The notes under the pieces were generated by a model. It had not been told where the DNA came from. It saw only the letters and a list, made by a program, of their open reading frames with translations, and did no database searches. The translations under genes were made by a program, and so were the position numbers. DNA of 64,000 nucleotides from Crateriforma conspicua (lineage in GTDB: Bacteria > Planctomycetota > Planctomycetia > Pirellulales > Pirellulaceae): positions 5,808,501-5,872,500 of the forward strand of contig NZ_CP036319.1 in NCBI RefSeq assembly GCF_007752935.1, in the 5' to 3' direction. Positions 8,588 through 17,584 of this stretch are shown here, piece after piece; the first letter of the stretch is position 1; the number at the start of each line of letters is the position of its first letter.

Positions 8588-10072
8588 ATGATTCGAAAAA
8601 TCAAGCTTAAGAATTTCATGTCTCATCGGTCGACCGAAATCGAGTTGGCCGATGGTCTGACCGTGCTGACCGGACCGAACAATTGCGGAAAATCGGCGAT
8701 CGTTGCGGCATTGCAGGTGCTGGCCAGCAACGGGCGGACGACTCATGTCACCCGTCACGGCGCGAAGGAATCCAGCGTCACCGTTGAAACCGATGACGGC
8801 CAAAACGTCACTTGGCGACGGCGTTCCGGTGTCAGTTACACCATCAACGGGGAAGACATCGGTCGCGTCGGCCAAGCAACGCCCGAATCACTGCACGATG
8901 TACTTCGGCTGGCAAAAGTCAGTGGAGACAATGGAAAAGTCGAATACGACATCCACTTCGGCGAACAGAAATCTCCCGTCTTTCTGCTGAATGAATCGGG
9001 CAACCGTGCGGCCACTTTCTTCGCTTCGTCATCCGATGCCGCGTTGCTGTTGGCGATGCAGAACCGGCACCGTAATCGACACCGCGATGTAAAGTCCGAA
9101 CACAGGCGACTGACCAAGGACCTTACACAGGTGGATCAGCGTTTGGCGGCCTATCAACCGTTGGATGACCTGTCACAGCGTTTGGATGCGGCGGAAGCAA
9201 AAGGCAACGCCGTTCAGGACCAAGCAAAGCGAATCGACCGAATACAACAGTTATTGAAACAACTCGGCCGAACACATGAACGTTGTCGTGAACTGATCAG
9301 CCAACAATCCGTCCTGCAACGACTGGATAACAGTCCCCATCGCGCCGAGACGCTTGCCAGCAGCTTCAACCGAGCCCAATCGCTGCGTTTGACACTACAG
9401 CGGATGCAACGTGCCGAATCCACCCGTCACCTGGCACAAGCGGTCCGAAAGGTTTTGCACACGTTGACCGAACCACCAACGGTTCGCGACATCAAGCCGA
9501 TCAGCCAGAGCATCCGTGGCATTCTTTCGGTCACTCAACGGCGTTCACAGTGTCAGCGTCTGGACCGTTCTCTTTCCGGCCTTAAATCTCCGCCGGACAT
9601 GCGACCGGCCCAACGATGTCAATCGGTGGTCGCTGAACTGGAGCGTCTACAAACGCGATGCGTGCGCCTGAACGACGTCCACCAATCATTGGCTGCGTTG
9701 GTGTCACCGCCCGTGACCATCGAAACCAAACCGCTGGTTCGAATGATTGCGGCCCTGGGTCAATTGCAAACCGACCGTCAACGATTCACCCGAATCGTTG
9801 ATGCGTTGAACCGTTTGGATGCGGTGCCCGTCGCTGGGGACGCATCGCTGTTGTCGCAAACCCGATCGCGTCTGCTTGCCGCCGAAGCCGCCGTCGCCTC
9901 GCAAAAAGACAGGCTTCAAGCGGCCCAATCGCTTAAAGAAGAAGCGGTCAAACGTTTGGAATCTTGGGTACGGAAACACCCGCGATGCGAAACTTGCGGA
10001 CAGCAAATCGATGTCAATGATTTGATGTCCACCATGCCACAGTTGCATCAACAACCCGACCAGTCCCTTTGA
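8588..10072 (+). CDS. Rad50/SbcC-like ATPase, N-terminal half ending in a CxxC zinc-hook-like motif
   Basis: A 494-aa protein. It begins like SbcC/Rad50/SMC proteins (MIRKIKLKNFMSHRSTEIEL) with Walker A GPNNCGKS at residues 29-36 and a lobe reaching about residue 160. From about 165 to 455 it is Gln/Arg/Leu-rich with heptad character (RLAAYQPLDDLSQRLDAA, DRIQQLLKQLGRTHERC), a predicted coiled coil. Near the end, KHPRCETCGQQID has C467 and C470, matching the CxxC zinc hook at the apex of Rad50 coils. There is no Walker B, signature motif or returning coil, so this is only the first half of a Rad50. The missing C-lobe is three genes downstream. It overlaps or abuts the phosphoesterase gene. Confidence 0.85.
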   Translation: MIRKIKLKNFMSHRSTEIELADGLTVLTGPNNCGKSAIVAALQVLASNGRTTHVTRHGAKESSVTVETDDGQNVTWRRRSGVSYTINGEDIGRVGQATPESLHDVLRLAKVSGDNGKVEYDIHFGEQKSPVFLLNESGNRAATFFASSSDAALLLAMQNRHRNRHRDVKSEHRRLTKDLTQVDQRLAAYQPLDDLSQRLDAAEAKGNAVQDQAKRIDRIQQLLKQLGRTHERCRELISQQSVLQRLDNSPHRAETLASSFNRAQSLRLTLQRMQRAESTRHLAQAVRKVLHTLTEPPTVRDIKPISQSIRGILSVTQRRSQCQRLDRSLSGLKSPPDMRPAQRCQSVVAELERLQTRCVRLNDVHQSLAALVSPPVTIETKPLVRMIAALGQLQTDRQRFTRIVDALNRLDAVPVAGDASLLSQTRSRLLAAEAAVASQKDRLQAAQSLKEEAVKRLESWVRKHPRCETCGQQIDVNDLMSTMPQLHQQPDQSL

Positions 10073-10083
10073 ATCACCGCACG

Positions 10084-11124
10084 ATGCTGTCATCCACCGA
10101 AGTTTCAAACACTGTACCGGCGGCGTTTCGGGGCCTACTGTTCATCGGCGACCCACACTTGGAAGCCCGAGTGCCTGGTTTTCGAAAGGACGATTACCCG
10201 TCGACGATCCTGCAAAAGTTCAGCTGGTGTTTGGAGTTCGCAGTTCAGAACCGACTGCAACCGTTTCTGTTGGGCGACCTTTTCCAGTTACCCCAAGACA
10301 ATCCCAACTGGCTGATCAGCCAAATCATCGAAAGCGTTCCACAGACATTGCCAGCCATCCATGGCAACCACGACGTCCGCGAAAACCGCATCAGCGAAAA
10401 CGACAGCATTCAAATCCTGTTCAACAGCGGAACGCTGCGACGCATCAATGAAGAACATCCCTGGATCGGCAAAGTGGACGGCAAACAGGTCGCGGTGTCG
10501 GGAACATCGTGGGGTGAAAAGTTGCCCAAGCGATACGAACGCCGGTCCGAAGATCTGGTTGTTTGGATGACACACCACGACATCCTGATCCCGGGATACG
10601 AGGACGCCGGTCGTATTCGTCCCAAACCGCTTTCAGGTATCGATGTCGTCATCAATGGCCATATCCATCGCCCATTACCTCCGGTGCAAACCGGTGACAC
10701 GCACTGGATCACGGCGGGGAACATCGCACGCCGAACACGCAGTGATGCAACGCGCTCACGAACTCCATCGGTCGTCTGCCTGACACGCAAAGGCTCTGAC
10801 CTTGATTTCCAACGGCCGGTGGTCAATCAATATGACTTGGGTAACGATTGGCAATTGCAGTGGGTTGCCGTACCGCACGAAACCTTCGACAGCGTTTTTC
10901 ATGAAGCCCTTGAGTCTGATGAATCGGCGACCGACGACCAAGGTTCCGGTTTCATCGCGGACTTACAAGAATTGATCACCCGCAAAACGGAAACCGGTGC
11001 CGGCCTGATCCAATTCTTAAACGACAACCTTGATGATTTTGCACCCGACGTCGGACAAGAAATCCTTAAACTTGCCGGCGAAGTCACCCAACATTCCGAT
11101 CAGGACAGCCTTGATGAGTCGTGA
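10084..11124 (+). CDS. Mre11/SbcD-like metallophosphoesterase
   Basis: A 346-aa calcineurin-like phosphoesterase with all expected metal motifs: GDPHLE (D23, H25), LLGDLFQL, AIHGNHD (94-97), MTHHDIL, and NGHIHRPL (GHIH 192-195). Mre11/SbcD nucleases use this site with Mn2+ to cut DNA ends in partnership with Rad50/SbcC. The position between two halves of a Rad50-like ATPase supports the same role. The C-terminal 110 residues (DLQELITRKTETGAGLIQFL) may hold the ATPase-binding helices, by analogy. I chose the ATG at 10084; a TTG at 10069 would overlap the upstream stop. The 3' end overlaps the coiled-coil gene by 11 nt, indicating translational coupling. Confidence 0.87.
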   Translation: MLSSTEVSNTVPAAFRGLLFIGDPHLEARVPGFRKDDYPSTILQKFSWCLEFAVQNRLQPFLLGDLFQLPQDNPNWLISQIIESVPQTLPAIHGNHDVRENRISENDSIQILFNSGTLRRINEEHPWIGKVDGKQVAVSGTSWGEKLPKRYERRSEDLVVWMTHHDILIPGYEDAGRIRPKPLSGIDVVINGHIHRPLPPVQTGDTHWITAGNIARRTRSDATRSRTPSVVCLTRKGSDLDFQRPVVNQYDLGNDWQLQWVAVPHETFDSVFHEALESDESATDDQGSGFIADLQELITRKTETGAGLIQFLNDNLDDFAPDVGQEILKLAGEVTQHSDQDSLDES

Positions 11125-11413
11125 AACAGCGAAAAGCATCGAACAACTGCGTGCCGAATTTGAAACGCTGAACGAACAGCGGATCAAAGCAGGCACCGAG
11201 TTGGAATCCGCCAATCGTCAGTTGGCGGAACTGCAGGCGGAAGCGGAAAAGGAATTCGGCACCAGCGACATCAAACAGCTGGAAAAGATGCTGGACGAAA
11301 TGCAGACCCAGAATGAAAAAGATCGTCAGGAGTATCAGGCCTTGCTTGACGACATTGCCCGGCAACTGAAACAGGTCGAACAGGACAACCAATCGGGCAC
11401 ACCAACGGAATGA
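11114..11413 (+). CDS. Small coiled-coil protein of the split Rad50/Mre11-like operon
   Basis: A 99-aa, Glu/Gln-rich protein, almost entirely predicted coiled coil (SIEQLRAEFETLNEQRIKAG, ELESANRQLAELQAEAEKEF, IKQLEKMLDEMQTQ). It has no catalytic motif, membrane segment or cysteine. It begins inside the end of the phosphoesterase gene and its stop overlaps the start of the next gene in an ATGA. Its position just before the C-terminal ATPase half suggests that it supplies, or pairs with, the return arm of the Rad50-like coil. That is inference; it could also be an independent clamp or linker subunit. Confidence 0.8.
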   Translation: MSRETAKSIEQLRAEFETLNEQRIKAGTELESANRQLAELQAEAEKEFGTSDIKQLEKMLDEMQTQNEKDRQEYQALLDDIARQLKQVEQDNQSGTPTE

Positions 11414-12156
11414 ATGATCCGATCACGCCATCGACACAATCAGCGGCCTCAATCCCGATCGGTGACGCTTCCGTATCGTCGGATCAATTGCGCCGTCGTC
11501 TAAACAAGCTTTCCGGCAAACGCGAAGAACTGCTGCGTCAGAAACGGTCGCTGTCTGCGGAAATCGAAAAAGCGGACGGCTTTCTGAAAATCGCTGATGC
11601 GGTGACCGATGCGTTGGACAAATTAAGCCAAGATGTCTTTCATCGACAGCTGCGTGTCATCGAAACGACGCTGACCAAAGCCCTGCAAGAGGTTCTTGAT
11701 CAGCCCATCGTTTTCAAAGCGACGTCGACACTCAAACGTGACGCGGCCAGCGTTGAATTCGTCGTCCAACGTGACGGATTTGACGAAGACATTATCCGAG
11801 GGCAGGGCGGTTCGGTTGCCAACATTCTTTCAGTCGGATTGCGGCTTTTTGCCATCACCATGCTGGACGAGTCCAAGCACCGTAAGTTTTTGGTTTTGGA
11901 TGAACAAGACTGCTGGCTACATCCGGATTTGGTGCCGCGTTTGGTGCGGATCGTTCAAGAAGCGGGCCGTGCACTTGGCTTTCAGGTGTTGATGATTAGC
12001 CATCACGACGTTCGACACTTCGTACGGTTCGCCGATCGCGTTTTCCGGCTGATTCCAGATACGGGTGACGGCGTGACGCTGGAACGAGTCGCGACGGAAG
12101 CGGAACACGCTGACGCCGAAACGGCAACCGAATCCGTCGATCAAAGCCACCATTGA
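11410..12156 (+). CDS. Rad50/SbcC-like ATPase, C-terminal half
   Basis: A 248-aa protein. A short basic coiled coil (LRRRLNKLSGKREELLRQK) leads into an ABC-type C-lobe. It has a signature-like segment RGQGGSVANILS (GQGGS at 131-135) in place of the usual SGGE form, Walker B FLVLDEQD with D164-E165, and the H-loop MISHHDVRHF. There is no Walker A. The lobe therefore lacks exactly what the 494-aa upstream protein has, and the two together would make one Rad50-like nucleotide-binding unit. The start overlaps the previous stop (ATGA). The last 16 nt overlap the 3' end of the convergent helicase gene. Confidence 0.85.
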   Translation: MNDPITPSTQSAASIPIGDASVSSDQLRRRLNKLSGKREELLRQKRSLSAEIEKADGFLKIADAVTDALDKLSQDVFHRQLRVIETTLTKALQEVLDQPIVFKATSTLKRDAASVEFVVQRDGFDEDIIRGQGGSVANILSVGLRLFAITMLDESKHRKFLVLDEQDCWLHPDLVPRLVRIVQEAGRALGFQVLMISHHDVRHFVRFADRVFRLIPDTGDGVTLERVATEAEHADAETATESVDQSHH

Positions 12157-14690
12157 TGATTTCCCACTTCGAAAACCGGTTGTTCCGGTGACGCAGGGAC
12201 ATCCCCCAGTTCCAACGCATCCAGAATCAGACCCGCGGCCGTTTTCGCGGAACCGCTTTTGCGTTTTTCCTTTGGTTGAACGACCAACTGCAGCGATTGC
12301 CGGGCCCGCGTCATGGCAACGTACAACAGACACAACGCTTCGGTCATGTCCCCGGCTTCACAGCGTCCGAATGCCGCCTGCCAACGCTGTGACAGGAAGT
12401 GCCGACGCTTCTTGCTGACATAACGTGTCAAACCGGTGGCGGGTTCGGTCACCGACGGGGCATCGGCGATGCATCCGCCTTGCCGACGGGTCAACGGTTC
12501 ATCCAGATCCGGCAGCACGACGGCGTCAAACTCCAACCCTTTGCTTGCGTGCACGGTCATCACCCGGACGTTGGCGGCCTGGGGGCGTTCGACACCTTTT
12601 TCGCGAACCAATCTGACAAAGTCGCTCAATCGACCGGTTTCCACCCAAGCTTGAGACGCGGCCAGTTGGGTCAACTGTTTCAAACGCAGGGCATCCGAAG
12701 CGTCGCATCGATCCAGAAGCTGATCACATAACCAGAAAACCGTTTCAGCCAATCCGCCATCGGTCCAGCTTTGACGGATCCGATTCTCGATCCGTTCAAT
12801 CGCTTGATCATCGGCAACGCCATCGCACAAAGCATCCCCCAGTGGTGAATGCATCAAATGGAACTGCCAACGTCCGTCGCCGGGATGCTCCACCATCATC
12901 AAAGCGGACAACACCAATTCGACGGCCGCTGAATCGGTCAGCGGGTGGCCACCCTCCTGGCTGACGGTCAATCCGCGACCGTCCAAACGCCACATCATCT
13001 CCGCTGCCGCCCGACGTGACCGGGTCAGAACACCAATCGTGCGATCCGGAGATCCGAGATGAAGGTCGGTAACGACGCGGGCCGCTGCGTCAAAGCAAGC
13101 TTCCTTCCACTGGGCCTTTTTCGGATTCGCATCAGCGGATTCGGGAGTGTCACCGGCCCAGATCGCGACGTGTCCTTTCAAATTCGGCTTTGCCGAAACA
13201 TGCGGCGGGAAAGCTTCGCGAAAGCGTCGCACGGCATCAGCCTGAAACGCATCGGAATCCCAGTCACGCTGAGCCCCCGAAGGCGGTGACGCTTTCAAGT
13301 TTTTAAACACGTCGGTGACGAAGTCCAACACCACCGGGCTGCTGCGGTAGCTTTCGTTTTGTTCGACCGTGCGGACGCCGTCCAAGTCGTCGGTCACCGA
13401 ATCGAAGATCTCCGCGACGCCGCCGCGAAAGCCATAGATGGCCTGCTTGGTATCACCGACACAAAAAAAGGATCGGGCGGTGCGTGTTTCATCGTCGTCG
13501 GACGATTCGGCCGATGTGGCATGAATCGCAAAGGGACGCAGCACGGCCCACTGGATCGGCGAAGTGTCTTGAAATTCATCCAACAGCAAGTGATCGATCG
13601 GCGCATCCAACCGATCGTTTCCAATCGCATCATGCCGGTCGGAATCGAACTGCCCGAAATAATCAGCCAGCCGAACGGCCACGTCGTCAAAGCTGAACCT
13701 GCGGCGGGCGGCCTTCATCTGCTGAATCCGCTGATCAAAGGTTTCCACCAATGTTCCGGTCGCACGATTCTGCGCGTCCAGCAATGCCAGGACATGGCTG
13801 CGGACGCTTTCCAGCAGAACATCAAAACTGGGATTCAATTGATCAGGAAACTTTGACCGGCCGAATTTGACTTCTGTGCGACTGCGTCTTGCTTTGACGA
13901 TGTTGTTCAAAAGAGTTTCTTCGGCCAGCTCGTCCCATTGGGATTGCTCGGCCGCATCGGCGGCTTTGTTCAAACACTTGACCAAGCTTTTCTGTGGCAC
14001 ATCGGCGGCACGAAAATCCGTGAGCATCGATTCCACATTTTGCGTCCCCGGCATGCGCGGAACCCGCACGGCACTCCAGACTTCCGGGTCGCATCGACGC
14101 TGAATGGCATATGCATCGGTCACCACACGCTGAATTTCATTGGACACGCTGCGTACAACTCGTCCTTTGGACAACATCGCCAGCAGCGAACGCAATTCCG
14201 TCAAATCAGCCGAAGCCACCAGATCGTTGACAGCAGATTCGACCAACCATCGTTCTTCGATTTCATCGGTCAAATTCCATCCGGCGGGAAGTCCCAATTC
14301 GAATGGCAAACTGCGGGCGAGAGTGGAAAACAAGCTATCAAGCGTCGACACTTTCAAGCGGTGAATGTCAAACACCAGGTCTCGGGCCAAACGGCTGCAT
14401 TGAGCGCGGGGCAGGGTGGGTAGGTCGACCTGAGCGCGCAAGCCGTTCAGCGATTCCGGATCCTTCTCATCCGCCGCTTTTGCCAAAGCTTCCAAAACAC
14501 GCGCCAGAATTTCCCCGGCGGCTTTCCGCGTGAACGTGGTCGCCAGAACAGATTCGGGCGGAACCCCTTGCAATAGGATTCGTAAAAATCGAGCGGTCAA
14601 CTGATACGTTTTGCCGGTGCCAGCGGATGCACGTACCACGGTCGGTTTCAGCTGCAGAATGGCTTTTCGATCTTCGGCGACGGCACTCAT
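12141..14690 (-). CDS. AddA/RecB-like UvrD-family helicase without C-terminal nuclease domain
   Basis: An 849-aa superfamily 1 helicase. Motifs seen: Walker A ASAGTGKT (21-28), TTFTRKAAGEI, Walker B LLLDEFQDTS (D371-E372), CVGDTKQAIYGFRGG, VMTVHASKGLEFDAVVLPDL, and motif VI LLYVAMTRAR. AddA and RecB proteins usually run to about 1100-1250 residues with a terminal PD-(D/E)XK nuclease. Here the protein ends about 60 residues after motif VI, so that nuclease is absent. The gene overlaps its upstream partner by an ATGA at 14687-14690, so the two are coupled. Inferred role: ATP-driven unwinding from double-strand ends for recombination or degradation. Confidence 0.9.
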   Translation of the reverse strand: MSAVAEDRKAILQLKPTVVRASAGTGKTYQLTARFLRILLQGVPPESVLATTFTRKAAGEILARVLEALAKAADEKDPESLNGLRAQVDLPTLPRAQCSRLARDLVFDIHRLKVSTLDSLFSTLARSLPFELGLPAGWNLTDEIEERWLVESAVNDLVASADLTELRSLLAMLSKGRVVRSVSNEIQRVVTDAYAIQRRCDPEVWSAVRVPRMPGTQNVESMLTDFRAADVPQKSLVKCLNKAADAAEQSQWDELAEETLLNNIVKARRSRTEVKFGRSKFPDQLNPSFDVLLESVRSHVLALLDAQNRATGTLVETFDQRIQQMKAARRRFSFDDVAVRLADYFGQFDSDRHDAIGNDRLDAPIDHLLLDEFQDTSPIQWAVLRPFAIHATSAESSDDDETRTARSFFCVGDTKQAIYGFRGGVAEIFDSVTDDLDGVRTVEQNESYRSSPVVLDFVTDVFKNLKASPPSGAQRDWDSDAFQADAVRRFREAFPPHVSAKPNLKGHVAIWAGDTPESADANPKKAQWKEACFDAAARVVTDLHLGSPDRTIGVLTRSRRAAAEMMWRLDGRGLTVSQEGGHPLTDSAAVELVLSALMMVEHPGDGRWQFHLMHSPLGDALCDGVADDQAIERIENRIRQSWTDGGLAETVFWLCDQLLDRCDASDALRLKQLTQLAASQAWVETGRLSDFVRLVREKGVERPQAANVRVMTVHASKGLEFDAVVLPDLDEPLTRRQGGCIADAPSVTEPATGLTRYVSKKRRHFLSQRWQAAFGRCEAGDMTEALCLLYVAMTRARQSLQLVVQPKEKRKSGSAKTAAGLILDALELGDVPASPEQPVFEVGNHQWWL

Positions 14691-17584
14691 TGCACCGCCT
14701 CCTCAACTTCGCTTTGCTCGCGGCCCAACATTTGCGACGCCACACCGGTTTGCAGGATCATCGGGTAATCGTCAAAGGGAACGGGATCATCCGTTGGCTC
14801 AAAATGGCCAAGTCGAATGGCACGAACGATTTCATGAATCTTGTGGATCGCCTGCTGCATCAACTCCTCCGAAAAGTCCGCGATATTGATCGTGGTTTCG
14901 TTTTCTTTATCACTAATATTGAAATACCCCAACTGAACCGTTTTGGGGTCGTCGTGTATCTCCAGCGCCGGCAGCATCAATCGATACAGCGGCAGTTGGA
15001 GGTCCGCCCAAACGGTTTGACCATTCTTTTGCTTCAAATGTCGATCATTCGGCTTGTCACCATGCGTCTTGTAGTCCAACACGGCCCATGCCCCTGTTGA
15101 TTCGTGTCTGTCAATACGATCAAAGCGGCCGCGAACACCCATTGGTTTTCGATCGACGATGATTTGGCCGCCGGTTTTTTCGTCCACGGGTTTTTCGACA
15201 TGTTCAATTTTCCATCCATCCGCCCGACGTTCGGCCTGTGCTTTGGCGACGTGACGCAAACGCATCTGGGCCTGCATGATTTGCATGCGAACCGCTGCGT
15301 TGCAGTGATCGCCATACCGTTTCCTGGCCAGATCGCTTAAATGGTCCAACAGGGTATCTTGGATCACCTTACGATCGTCCGAATTGGCGACATCGGATTT
15401 GCCAAAGGCTTCCAAGGTGTCGTGAATGAGATTTCCGAATTGGTTGGCCGCCATTTCATCGGCACGATCGTCCAATGGGCTAAGCTTCAGCACACGTCGC
15501 AAATAGAACCGATACGGACACGTCAGATATTCCTTGAACGCCGTGACACTGATCACGTTGACCGGCTGGATTTCGCCCAGATCGGGAACGGGAAGACGAG
15601 TCTTACTTGCCCCACCATCCCACCGATTGGCGATTCGTTCTTTGCGATTCGCGGGCACAAGTAGATTCCGCAAGCGTGCCGCCACACGATCCGGTTCAGC
15701 CGCCGCCATTAACCGAGTCGGAGGTGTCGGGCTTCCATCGGCAGACTTTTCGCCGACCACCAGCCGAATTTCGGGTCGGCAATTGGACAACAGAACCAAG
15801 GCGTGAACGTCACGGGCATAACGCCGATCGTTCCCTTCGGTCGTCAATCGGCTTCGCAGTGTCAGTGGCAACAACGGATCGGCCGACACGGGTTCAGGAA
15901 CAAACGGATGATTCATCGCCGTGATGATCATCGACGGTGCGTCATCCATCGGCAAATCCAACCATCCCAGCACGGGGACCGCGTTTGGATCATTGTCCTG
16001 AACGACCCTGAGTTCAAAGATGCGTTGGACGATCAATTCCAAGCCTTCCGCCGAATCAACTACAACGTCCAAGCGGTCATTCAGATTGGCCAGGCGATCC
16101 AAAAGATCCAACGTCTTTGCCAACGCAAGTTCAGACCGCGTTCGTTCAGCCAAACTGGACCGAAACGGAATGACAGGATCGCTATCGGTCGGTTCCACAT
16201 CCGGCGGACCTTCCAACGGTTCGACTTCGTAAGTTTGACGCAACCAATCAGCAACGACGCCGCACCAAACGGAAAGCGTTTGGGGCGAACCACCGCTGAG
16301 CGGCTTGATCCAGTCGACAATGGCGTCCTTCGCCTTGATCACGTCGGCAAACTTCGGCAACGCCTCATCGACGGGCGGATCGTCGATTCGGACTGGGAAA
16401 TGTTCCGACAGATAGGCGTCCAACTGCGCCAGGGAAGTCACCTTCCCAAACCGACGGAATGCGTCGGCGTGACGGACCAACGTGGCCAAGTTGTCCCACG
16501 TCGGTGTCGCCACCAAGGCGCCGACTTGACGAAGCAGACGACCAATGGCGGTCTGCGCCAGATTCCATCCCAAGTGACGATAGGTGGTCACGTCGATCGA
16601 ACGCATTTGATTCTCGATCGGGACCACGTGCGATTCATCCGTCACCCCCAATGTCAGGCGTTCAACCGAAGCATCGGATTTCAAAGCGACATAGCTTTCG
16701 GCCACTGCCGCTGCCTGGTCGTGCACATCATCAGCGTTGATCCAGCACGCGTCATCAAGTTCAAACGCATACGATTTCCAACGTTCCGGTGCGACACGTC
16801 CGAATTCATCGAAGTGATCAGACTGTTTTTCCGGGGCCGCGATGTAGGCGTAGACTTCGCAATCACAGTCGGCAAGTAGCCGCAGCGACCCCTGATTCAA
16901 ATCCGTTGTTCCGACCAGCACGACGGTCCGATCACAGACGGCATTGCCGGATTCCATGGCTTGCAATCGTTCGTGATGCGGATCGATCAATCCGGCATCC
17001 GCCAGGGTGCGAACGTAACGCGGATACAAACGATTCAGCAGTCGCCAGGTTAGGGTTTCACGCGGACCGACACAATGATTCAAACATTCATCAAACCGAA
17101 TCGACTGTGCCGCCAGTGCTTCGTGGGTTCGGCGAATCATCGCGGCAATTTCTAACCATTGCGTCAACGGTTCGGCCGGTGGCGGTGTCGGCATCAATGC
17201 ATCCAGACGATCATCCGGATCTTGTTCACTGCGGATGCGAGCTTCTTGCAGCACACGTGCCCAGGCAAAGGTCTGTTCGATCGGCAACGCTGCTTCGCCG
17301 TTGCCGCGATACAGGTATTCGGGCAATTCACCGGTCGTCACTATCTTTGGCCAGTGCAGGGTGACCTTTCGCTGCGTCGCCACATGCTTCAGTCGATCGC
17401 CCAGCAAAACTTTCCCACGAGCTGTCGGAACGACCACCAATAAGGACGACAACGGCCAGCATTTTTTCCCTGCGGAGCCCTCAGGCGATTCGCGGACGGG
17501 GAAGTCCGCAGCCAACGCATCGACCACGCTGTGCAACAGTGGCTTGGACCAATCGAGAAACTTCCTGTTTGCTTTCACCGGCAT
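14687..17584 (-). CDS. AddB-like subunit with C-terminal PD-(D/E)XK nuclease
   Basis: A protein of about 965 aa. The N-terminal half has the degenerate helicase-like organisation of AddB (SSLLVVVPTARGKVLLGDRL, then TTGELPEYLYRG) without a complete Walker A. The C-terminal quarter is a RecB-type nuclease: SVTAFKEYLTCPYRFYLRRV, FGNLIHDTLEAFG, GRFDRIDRHE, AVLDYKTHG and QLPLYRLML give the expected H, D and DYK pattern. The cluster of C-terminal cysteines that binds Fe-S in AddB of B. subtilis is not visible. The start was set at the ATG at 17584 (MPVKANRKF); a GTG at 17632 is in frame. It is coupled to the helicase gene by a 4-nt overlap. Confidence 0.87.
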   Translation of the reverse strand: MPVKANRKFLDWSKPLLHSVVDALAADFPVRESPEGSAGKKCWPLSSLLVVVPTARGKVLLGDRLKHVATQRKVTLHWPKIVTTGELPEYLYRGNGEAALPIEQTFAWARVLQEARIRSEQDPDDRLDALMPTPPPAEPLTQWLEIAAMIRRTHEALAAQSIRFDECLNHCVGPRETLTWRLLNRLYPRYVRTLADAGLIDPHHERLQAMESGNAVCDRTVVLVGTTDLNQGSLRLLADCDCEVYAYIAAPEKQSDHFDEFGRVAPERWKSYAFELDDACWINADDVHDQAAAVAESYVALKSDASVERLTLGVTDESHVVPIENQMRSIDVTTYRHLGWNLAQTAIGRLLRQVGALVATPTWDNLATLVRHADAFRRFGKVTSLAQLDAYLSEHFPVRIDDPPVDEALPKFADVIKAKDAIVDWIKPLSGGSPQTLSVWCGVVADWLRQTYEVEPLEGPPDVEPTDSDPVIPFRSSLAERTRSELALAKTLDLLDRLANLNDRLDVVVDSAEGLELIVQRIFELRVVQDNDPNAVPVLGWLDLPMDDAPSMIITAMNHPFVPEPVSADPLLPLTLRSRLTTEGNDRRYARDVHALVLLSNCRPEIRLVVGEKSADGSPTPPTRLMAAAEPDRVAARLRNLLVPANRKERIANRWDGGASKTRLPVPDLGEIQPVNVISVTAFKEYLTCPYRFYLRRVLKLSPLDDRADEMAANQFGNLIHDTLEAFGKSDVANSDDRKVIQDTLLDHLSDLARKRYGDHCNAAVRMQIMQAQMRLRHVAKAQAERRADGWKIEHVEKPVDEKTGGQIIVDRKPMGVRGRFDRIDRHESTGAWAVLDYKTHGDKPNDRHLKQKNGQTVWADLQLPLYRLMLPALEIHDDPKTVQLGYFNISDKENETTINIADFSEELMQQAIHKIHEIVRAIRLGHFEPTDDPVPFDDYPMILQTGVASQMLGREQSEVEEAVQ

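Noticed and set aside
8588-12156. Split Rad50 explained as a frameshifted single gene
   Set aside because: The two halves are separated by a complete phosphoesterase gene and a coiled-coil gene, each with its own start and stop in coupled order, which a single frameshift cannot produce.
15803-16879. 358-codon plus-strand frame inside the AddB-like gene
   Set aside because: Shadow of the minus-strand gene, which is longer, has nuclease motifs at its end and is coupled to the helicase gene by an ATGA overlap.
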